A DNA stretch of 64,000 nt from JAADCS01 sp964473735 (lineage in GTDB: Bacteria > Hydrothermota > Hydrothermia > LBFQ01), in NCBI GenBank assembly GCA_964473735.1, contig CAYYQD010000002.1, positions 7,351-71,350 on the forward strand. Reading direction: 5' to 3'. A model generated the notes under the pieces. The model was not told the origin of the DNA. It did not search any database and saw only the letters and a list, made by a program, of their open reading frames with translations. Of this stretch, positions 59,163 to 64,000 are shown piece by piece. The stretch's first letter is position 1. Each line of letters begins with the position of its first letter. Both the position numbers and the translations under genes were made by a program.

Positions 59163-59697
59163 CCTCCTGCTCCTCTCCCTGATATCGGTGTCCTGTGCCA
59201 CGCTCTCCAGACGTGGGGGATCTAAGGGGGCCCCGGGTACCCACCTCCTCCTCCCTCCGGACGTCCTTACGGAGATGGAGATAAACCGGGTGCGCGCCCT
59301 CTACGACAACCTTCCCGACTTCGTGGCCTACGGTACCTACACCATGACCTTCATGTTCAACAGGAGTAAGGGGACGTTCAGGATGTACAAACTCTCCGAC
59401 ACCATATACGTGAAGCTGGACGATAACCGGACCTTCGTAGTTCCGTGGGATAGCCTGATAAACACGCAGGTGCAAAACGGCAGGATGGATCTACGGGCGG
59501 ACACCACGGTTATAACGTGGGACGGGAACGAGGTGGTCCTGGTGGATGACCGGCTAACCGCCTACCGTGGCAGGGGGATAATCCTCCGTATGGAGGACTA
59601 CGACTACTATCCCATACCCCATCCGAGGAGGTTGGTACTGAGGTCCATGGGGGTCAGCGTAGTGCTGGTAGTGGATAGCATAGTACCCCTCCCATGA
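59137..59697 (+). CDS. Lipoprotein, LolB/DUF4292-like
   Basis: A 186-residue lipoprotein (PLPFSLLLLSLISVSC, lipobox SVSC). The body has FVAYGTYTMTFMFNRSKGTFRMYKLSDTIYVKLD-type strands (a half-barrel as in LolA/LolB and DUF4292), with a final MGVSVVLVVDSIVPLP. It overlaps the HhH-barrel gene by 26 bp and is probably co-transcribed. A role in lipoprotein or polymer handling at the outer membrane is possible; the family match is weak. Confidence 0.6.
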   Translation: MRTSPLPFSLLLLSLISVSCATLSRRGGSKGAPGTHLLLPPDVLTEMEINRVRALYDNLPDFVAYGTYTMTFMFNRSKGTFRMYKLSDTIYVKLDDNRTFVVPWDSLINTQVQNGRMDLRADTTVITWDGNEVVLVDDRLTAYRGRGIILRMEDYDYYPIPHPRRLVLRSMGVSVVLVVDSIVPLP

Positions 59698-59718
59698 ACG
59701 GGCCCGTCCCTTCCCGGG

Positions 59719-59724
59719 TATAAT
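59719..59724 (+). promoter_or_regulatory. -10 box TATAAT of the amidase operon
   Basis: Eleven bases before the ATG at 59736. Confidence 0.6.
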
Positions 59725-59735
59725 CTGCTCCCTTT

Positions 59736-60617
59736 ATGATTACTTTCCTCCTCCTTGGGGATAGCGTTCTCCTCTTTCCCGTGAAAGAGGTGGTGCGTGA
59801 AGGTAAGGCTTTGGTGGTGAATGGGAAGGTGAGGGCCGAGTCCCTACCGGACTTTCTGGATAGCATCAGGGTAAGGAGGGGCCGAACCTACATCTACCCT
59901 AACCATCGCTACGCGTACGGCGAAATTCGGGGGGACACCTTGGCCCTGTTCTCCAAGGGGGTGTTCGCCGTGGTGGTGGATCCGGGACACGGGGGGACGG
60001 ACTTCGGAGCGGTAGGGGTGTCGGGAGTGAAGGAGAAGGACATAACTCTGGCCGTGGGCCTCAAACTGGCCCGTCTCCTGAAAGATGAGGGGTACCGGGT
60101 CTTCCTTACGAGGAGCGAGGACCGGTTCGTCTCCCTCTTTGAGCGTGGGGAGCTGGCTAACTCCGTAAGCGCTAAGTACAAGATATACGTCAGCCTCCAT
60201 TGCAACTTCATGTCCGACCCCCGGGCGGAGGGCGTGGAGACCTACATCCTGACCCTTGACAAGGTGACGGACAGGAGGGCAGCCGCTGTGGTGGAGAACA
60301 TGCCTTACGCCCACTTAGGCTCCCTGAAGGGGATAATCGGGGACATGCTCCAGAACCTCTTCCTTGAGGACTCAAGGGAGTTAGCCTTAGCCCTTCACCT
60401 GCGCCTGAAGAACTACACGAAGGACAGGGGGGTCAGACAGGCTAACTTCTACGTTCTGCGTCAGATATACTTCCCCTCCGTACTCTTGGAGCTGGGTTAT
60501 ATCTCCAACCCGGAGGAGGCCCAAAAACTTCAGGATACGAGCTATCAGGACGCTCTGGTGAGGGATATAACGCGTGGTATAGACGACTTTTTTATGGAAA
60601 AGTTCGCAGAAAAATGA
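59736..60617 (+). CDS. N-acetylmuramoyl-L-alanine amidase (Amidase_3)
   Basis: Zinc amidase that cuts peptidoglycan between MurNAc and the peptide. The 293 residues have an N-terminal 75-residue beta domain, then the catalytic domain: DPGHGGTDFGAVG near residue 82 (zinc His), KEKDITLAVGLKLARLL (zinc Glu), VSLHCNFM near 155 (second zinc His) and LLELGYISN near 252 (catalytic Glu). A hydrophobic N-terminus (ITFLLLGDSVLLFPV) is short for a signal. Its stop overlaps the first DUF4015 gene, so they form one operon of wall or capsule enzymes. Confidence 0.92.
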   Translation: MITFLLLGDSVLLFPVKEVVREGKALVVNGKVRAESLPDFLDSIRVRRGRTYIYPNHRYAYGEIRGDTLALFSKGVFAVVVDPGHGGTDFGAVGVSGVKEKDITLAVGLKLARLLKDEGYRVFLTRSEDRFVSLFERGELANSVSAKYKIYVSLHCNFMSDPRAEGVETYILTLDKVTDRRAAAVVENMPYAHLGSLKGIIGDMLQNLFLEDSRELALALHLRLKNYTKDRGVRQANFYVLRQIYFPSVLLELGYISNPEEAQKLQDTSYQDALVRDITRGIDDFFMEKFAEK

Positions 60618-61948
60618 TAATCTTACTTTTATCCACTTTCGCCGGGTGCAACAGGGGGATACACGTTCCCTTCGCGCGGGCTCTATCCCTCAGAAACCGG
60701 GCGAGACTGAAGAGGTACTACGATAGGATAAAGGGGGCGGGGTTTGACTGCGTCGTCATAGACTTCAAGACGATAGAGGGGTACGTAGGTGTTCCCTTCT
60801 CCCACCCTGTGATCTCCCGCACCCGCGCCTTCAAGGGAGACCTGCGGAAGGTGGCCACCTACTTCAGGGATAGGGGAATTTACGTCGTGGGTAGGGTGAC
60901 CCTCTTTAAGGATAGGCTCCTGCGGAGAGCTCTCGGTAAGGGGCACGGTGAGTTCGTCCCACCGGGGGACAGCGTCGTGCTATCCTACAACCGGGCCGTG
61001 GTGGAGGCCACCCTTCCGTACGTGGATGAGATACAGCTGGACTACGTCAGATGGCCGGACTTTCCCGTAGGCCTTCCCACGAAGAGGAAGGTCGCCCTCC
61101 TCCTCTCCTCCGTGAGGTACATCACAGCCTCCGTTCCGGACTCCGTACCTCTCTCCGCCGACATATTCGGCAGGATACCTCTGCACCCTAAAGGGAGCAA
61201 CGACATGATAGCCCAGAGTATATACGACTTTTACGGTATCTTTGACATCCTCTCTCCCATGGCCTATCCCTCCCACTACTGGAGGGAGCTCCTGAACCCC
61301 TATCAGGCCCCCTACCACACTTTACTGGATATGCTCTCCTTTGGGGCAGATTCCTCCAGAATAAGGGTGTGGCTTCAGGCGTTCAGGTACAGGGTGCCAC
61401 GGAGTAAAGGGCTCCGATGGTACATAAGGAGGCAGATGGACGCCGTCTCCGACTTAGGTGGCGTGGGCTACATGTTCTGGTTGCCCGACGTTCCGGTACT
61501 CACCGAGGTCCACAAGACTTATTTATCCTCCCTTCCCAAATCGGACTCGCTACCCGTATACGGCGTGGCCCGACCGGTAGACGGCAAGTACGTGGATACG
61601 TTAGTAAGGAAGTACGACGTCCTCCTTAAGTACAGGGGATGGACCCTCCGCTACTGGATAAGGGCTGCCTACCGGGGCCTGAAGGAGGTAAGGGTATTCG
61701 GTGGGGACAGCCTCCTCCTTCTCTACACCCGGGAGGAGTGGCCGTGGAGGGAGAAGCCTTTCAACGTCCTGATACTCCTCAGAGCGGGGGATTTCCGTGT
61801 GGATGAAGCGAGAAGGAACTACACCCTCTACTGGAGTGGCCAGCCCCCTCAGTCAGTAGTCGTGTTGAAGGGAGAGGGAGCCGTGAAGCTCCGGGCTATA
61901 GACTCAACCGGAGAGGTCATAGCAGAGAGCAAAGCCTTCCCTCTGTAG
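60614..61948 (+). CDS. Putative glycoside hydrolase, DUF4015 (paralogue 1)
   Basis: A 444-residue lipoprotein-like enzyme (IILLLSTFAGC, lipobox FAGC at Cys12). The DUF4015 TIM-barrel-type core has GFDCVVIDFKTIEGYVGVPFSHP, YVVGRVTLFKDRLL and EIQLDYVRWPDFP, with the acidic residues DFK and QLDYVRWP at strand ends as in GH13-like barrels. Residues 330-444 are a beta-sandwich C-terminal domain. It is coupled to the amidase and is followed by a paralogue. The substrate, perhaps a wall or surface glycan, is unknown. Confidence 0.85.
   Translation: MIILLLSTFAGCNRGIHVPFARALSLRNRARLKRYYDRIKGAGFDCVVIDFKTIEGYVGVPFSHPVISRTRAFKGDLRKVATYFRDRGIYVVGRVTLFKDRLLRRALGKGHGEFVPPGDSVVLSYNRAVVEATLPYVDEIQLDYVRWPDFPVGLPTKRKVALLLSSVRYITASVPDSVPLSADIFGRIPLHPKGSNDMIAQSIYDFYGIFDILSPMAYPSHYWRELLNPYQAPYHTLLDMLSFGADSSRIRVWLQAFRYRVPRSKGLRWYIRRQMDAVSDLGGVGYMFWLPDVPVLTEVHKTYLSSLPKSDSLPVYGVARPVDGKYVDTLVRKYDVLLKYRGWTLRYWIRAAYRGLKEVRVFGGDSLLLLYTREEWPWREKPFNVLILLRAGDFRVDEARRNYTLYWSGQPPQSVVVLKGEGAVKLRAIDSTGEVIAESKAFPL
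60965..61060 (+). repeat. 96-bp segment identical to 62304-62399
   Basis: All 96 bases (32 codons) match the paralogue, including every synonymous position, while the codons on both sides differ. It encodes the active-site region ending QLDYVRWPD. Confidence 0.9.
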
Positions 61949-61951
61949 AAT
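61946..61951 (+). promoter_or_regulatory. -10 box TAGAAT between the DUF4015 genes
   Basis: Overlaps the stop codon region of paralogue 1 and ends 7 bases before the ATG of paralogue 2, giving it a separate leaderless message. Confidence 0.5.
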
Positions 61952-61958
61952 AGGCGGG

Positions 61959-63323
61959 ATGCTGTACCTCCTCCTCTCCTACGGATGCAAAGCCGGGTTC
62001 CACATAAGCTACAAACGCACCCTATCGGCTTTAAAAGAGAACGGGGCCCGGTCCCTCCTCCGCAAGGTCAAGGACGCCGGTTTTGACTGCGTGGTTCTGG
62101 ACTTCAAGACCGTAAGGGGTGAGGTGGGGGTACCCTTCTCCCACCCTATGGCGGACAGCACCCGCGCCTACTCCGGCGACATCCGTCCCATGGCCATGGA
62201 GGCCCGCAGAATGGGTCTCTACGTGGTGGGCAGGATAACCGTATTCAACGACCCCCTCCTCTTCAAAGCTCTGGGCAAAGGGTACAGAGGGTTCGTATTT
62301 CCCGGGGACAGCGTCGTGCTATCCTACAACCGGGCCGTGGTGGAGGCCACCCTTCCGTACGTGGATGAGATACAGCTGGACTACGTCAGATGGCCGGACG
62401 CCTCCGTAGGCGTGGAGGTTGAAGAGAGGAGGGCAAAGCTCCTACCCGCTCTGCGGGAGATACTGAAACCGGTACCGGACTCCGTACCCACCTCCGCCGA
62501 CATATTCGGCAGGATACCCTTCAGGTACAGGGGATGGTGGGACAGGATAGGACAGGACATCTTCACGTACGGTGAAATCTTTGACGTTCTCTCTCCCATG
62601 GCCTACCCCTCCCATTACTGGGGGATACTTCTGGACCCGTATCAGGCACCCTATCAGACCCTCATGAGCATGAGGATGTTCGGCTTTCCCGCCGGGAGGA
62701 TAAGGGTATGGCTTCAGGCTTTCGGATGGAGGGTCCCTAAAAGTATTGGGCTTAAGCGGTACATACTCCGTCAGATGGAGGCCACGTACGATGCCGGTGT
62801 GGATATGCGGATGTTCTGGATGCCCAAGAACGACACCCTCATAGAGGCCTACGGCGAGTGGGCCCCACCACCTCCGTTTGATGGTGGGGAGGTGATAGCC
62901 ACGGCTTACCGGAACCTGCCATCGGACAGCCTCCTGACGCTATCCAAAAGGACCTACGGGAAGGTGATGGACGTCTATCTGATGAGGGGAGGTTGGGTCC
63001 TCCGCTTCTGGTGGTCCCCCGTGTCCCGAAAGGTGACCTTCAACGACTACCCCATAACCTACAGGGTGATAGAGGGGGAGGGTGTGGCCTTCCTGTACGT
63101 AAGGGAAGAGTGGCCCTGGCTCAAGGAGGCTACCAACAGCGTCATCCTGATATACGCCGGAGCGTGGGACGTGAAGGACGGCAGGAGGAACTACACGGCC
63201 GTATGGGAAGGTGAGCCTCCTGCGAGGGTTGAGCTCCTCTCCGATGGAGATAGGTACGTCTTCCGTGTCCTTAACGAGGGGGGAGAGGTCATAGCCAGAA
63301 GCAGAACCTTCAGGCTATGGTGA
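61959..63323 (+). CDS. Putative glycoside hydrolase, DUF4015 (paralogue 2)
   Basis: A 454-residue tandem paralogue of the preceding gene. It has the same lipobox-like start (YLLLSYGCKAG), GFDCVVLDFKTVRGEVGVPFSHP, YVVGRITVFNDPLL and EIQLDYVRWPDAS, and the same C-terminal sandwich with EEWPWLKEATNSVILIYAG. Differences are spread over the whole length except in one segment that is identical at DNA level. Its stop overlaps the ankyrin gene's start. Two diverged copies suggest different glycan targets. Confidence 0.85.
   Translation: MLYLLLSYGCKAGFHISYKRTLSALKENGARSLLRKVKDAGFDCVVLDFKTVRGEVGVPFSHPMADSTRAYSGDIRPMAMEARRMGLYVVGRITVFNDPLLFKALGKGYRGFVFPGDSVVLSYNRAVVEATLPYVDEIQLDYVRWPDASVGVEVEERRAKLLPALREILKPVPDSVPTSADIFGRIPFRYRGWWDRIGQDIFTYGEIFDVLSPMAYPSHYWGILLDPYQAPYQTLMSMRMFGFPAGRIRVWLQAFGWRVPKSIGLKRYILRQMEATYDAGVDMRMFWMPKNDTLIEAYGEWAPPPPFDGGEVIATAYRNLPSDSLLTLSKRTYGKVMDVYLMRGGWVLRFWWSPVSRKVTFNDYPITYRVIEGEGVAFLYVREEWPWLKEATNSVILIYAGAWDVKDGRRNYTAVWEGEPPARVELLSDGDRYVFRVLNEGGEVIARSRTFRLW
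62304..62399 (+). repeat. 96-bp segment identical to 60965-61060
   Basis: Second member of the identical pair, 1339 bp downstream in the tandem paralogue. Confidence 0.9.
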
Positions 63324-63961
63324 TACTCATCGTTGCCAACGCTCTGCACGACGCCGCCCTATCCGGGGACGTAAAGGCGGTCCTGCGGCTCCTTAAAAAG
63401 GGGGACGACCCCAACGGCAGGGATAAGAGGACGAAGAGGCCCCTACATTACGCCTGCGAGGGAGGGAACTACACCGTTCTAAAGATCCTCCTTAAGTACG
63501 GTGCCAACCCGAACGGTACGGACTACAGGAAACAGACGGCCCTGCACTACTGCGTTTGGTACGGGAGGAAAAAGGGTGTGAGGTTGCTCCTTAAGTACGG
63601 TGCCAACCCGAACGGGAAGGACGTGGTGGGTATAACCCCCCTACATCTGGCCGCCGACCGGGGGAACGTTGATATTGTGAGGGCGCTACTTGGAGCCGGA
63701 GCGGATATAAACGTCCGTAGCGATTGGGGACTAACCCCCTTACACCTCGCCGTCTACGGCTCCCACAGGGACGTGGTTTTACTCTTATTGAAGCGGGGAG
63801 CGAATCCAAACGAGCGGGACTGGGCGGGTGAAACCCCACTACACTACGCCTACGCTAAGGGGGATACGGCCGCAGTAAGGCTGCTCCTGAAGTACGGGGC
63901 CGATAGCACGGTTAAGGACATCTTCGGGAATCTACCTAAAGACCTATCTTCTACTGAATGA
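63317..63961 (+). CDS. Ankyrin-repeat protein
   Basis: A 214-residue protein consisting of about six ankyrin repeats with near-identical units such as KRPLHYACEGGNYTVLKILL, TPLHLAADRGNVDIVRALLG and TPLHLAVYGSHRDVVLLLLK, each ending KYGANPNG, GADINVR or RGANPNERD. The N-terminus MVILIVANALHDAALSGD is hydrophobic and may be a cleaved signal. Ankyrin stacks bind proteins. The ATG overlaps the stop of the second DUF4015 gene, so it is co-expressed with that enzyme. The remaining 39 bases to the end of the window hold nothing recognisable. Confidence 0.88.
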   Translation: MVILIVANALHDAALSGDVKAVLRLLKKGDDPNGRDKRTKRPLHYACEGGNYTVLKILLKYGANPNGTDYRKQTALHYCVWYGRKKGVRLLLKYGANPNGKDVVGITPLHLAADRGNVDIVRALLGAGADINVRSDWGLTPLHLAVYGSHRDVVLLLLKRGANPNERDWAGETPLHYAYAKGDTAAVRLLLKYGADSTVKDIFGNLPKDLSSTE

Positions 63962-64000
63962 GCGAGAAACGGAGCTGTGGGCCACATTCGGCCGTCGCTT

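Overview
The window comes from a diderm, probably thermophilic, anaerobic bacterium of an uncultured lineage. Diderm: BamA/TamA-type barrel, TonB-dependent receptor, LolA, SurA-like chaperones, many beta-barrel proteins and lipoproteins. Thermophile: a two-thioredoxin-fold protein disulfide oxidoreductase and heavy use of ATA (Ile) and AGG (Arg) codons. Anaerobe: pyruvate:ferredoxin oxidoreductase and ADP-forming acetyl-CoA synthetase. The protein repertoire recalls the Hydrothermae/WOR-3/Stahlbacteria group, but that placement is inference. The standard genetic code is used.

Layout. 1-4.5 kb: UPF1-like helicase, a Roadblock/V4R-like/DUF4159 operon, and a decayed gene. 4.6-10.5 kb: tgt, TolB-like propeller, and the operon PDO-rpmF-plsX. 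10.9-15.1 kb: ADP-forming acetyl-CoA synthetase, geranylgeranyl-reductase-family flavoprotein. 15.1-22 kb: tRNA-Asn joined to murI, Omp85 protein, TPR, M16 protease, orphan solute-binding lipoprotein, hydrolase, recF, ubiE. 22-27.3 kb (minus): a protein with a C-terminal sorting-like domain, TetR regulator, two outer-membrane proteins. 27.4-29.6 kb: four-gene predicted redox operon (YceI, four-His membrane cytochrome, diheme c lipoprotein, DUF2231-like). 29.6-34.2 kb: poly-gamma-glutamate operon pgsB-pgsC-pgsW ending in a barrel protein with a strongly cationic patch. 34.2-41 kb: PLD, RNA m5C methyltransferase, barrel-SppA fusion, patatin, DUF2723-type membrane protein. 41-45.6 kb: subtilase, LolA, two SurA-like proteins. 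45.7-50 kb (minus): por operon. 50-52.9 kb: TonB receptor, LEA2 lipoprotein. 52.9-56.8 kb (minus): queC, EIIA, zinc ribbon, membrane protein, Na/Pi transporter. 56.9-64 kb: HhH-barrel protein, lipoprotein, amidase, tandem DUF4015 glycoside hydrolases, ankyrin protein.

Physiology. Pyruvate would be oxidised by Por to acetyl-CoA, and the ADP-forming synthetase would make acetate and ATP. Envelope biogenesis and export dominate the gene content. QueC and Tgt belong to tRNA queuosine synthesis.

Genome-wide signals. Almost every first gene of a transcript has a TANAAT -10 box ending only 5-13 nt before its start codon, so leaderless mRNA looks like the default, while genes inside operons carry Shine-Dalgarno sites. 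Several of these -10 boxes sit at the centre of a short palindrome. A 38-bp intergenic hairpin repeat occurs five times, always the same length. Only two strong intrinsic terminators were seen, both of one design.
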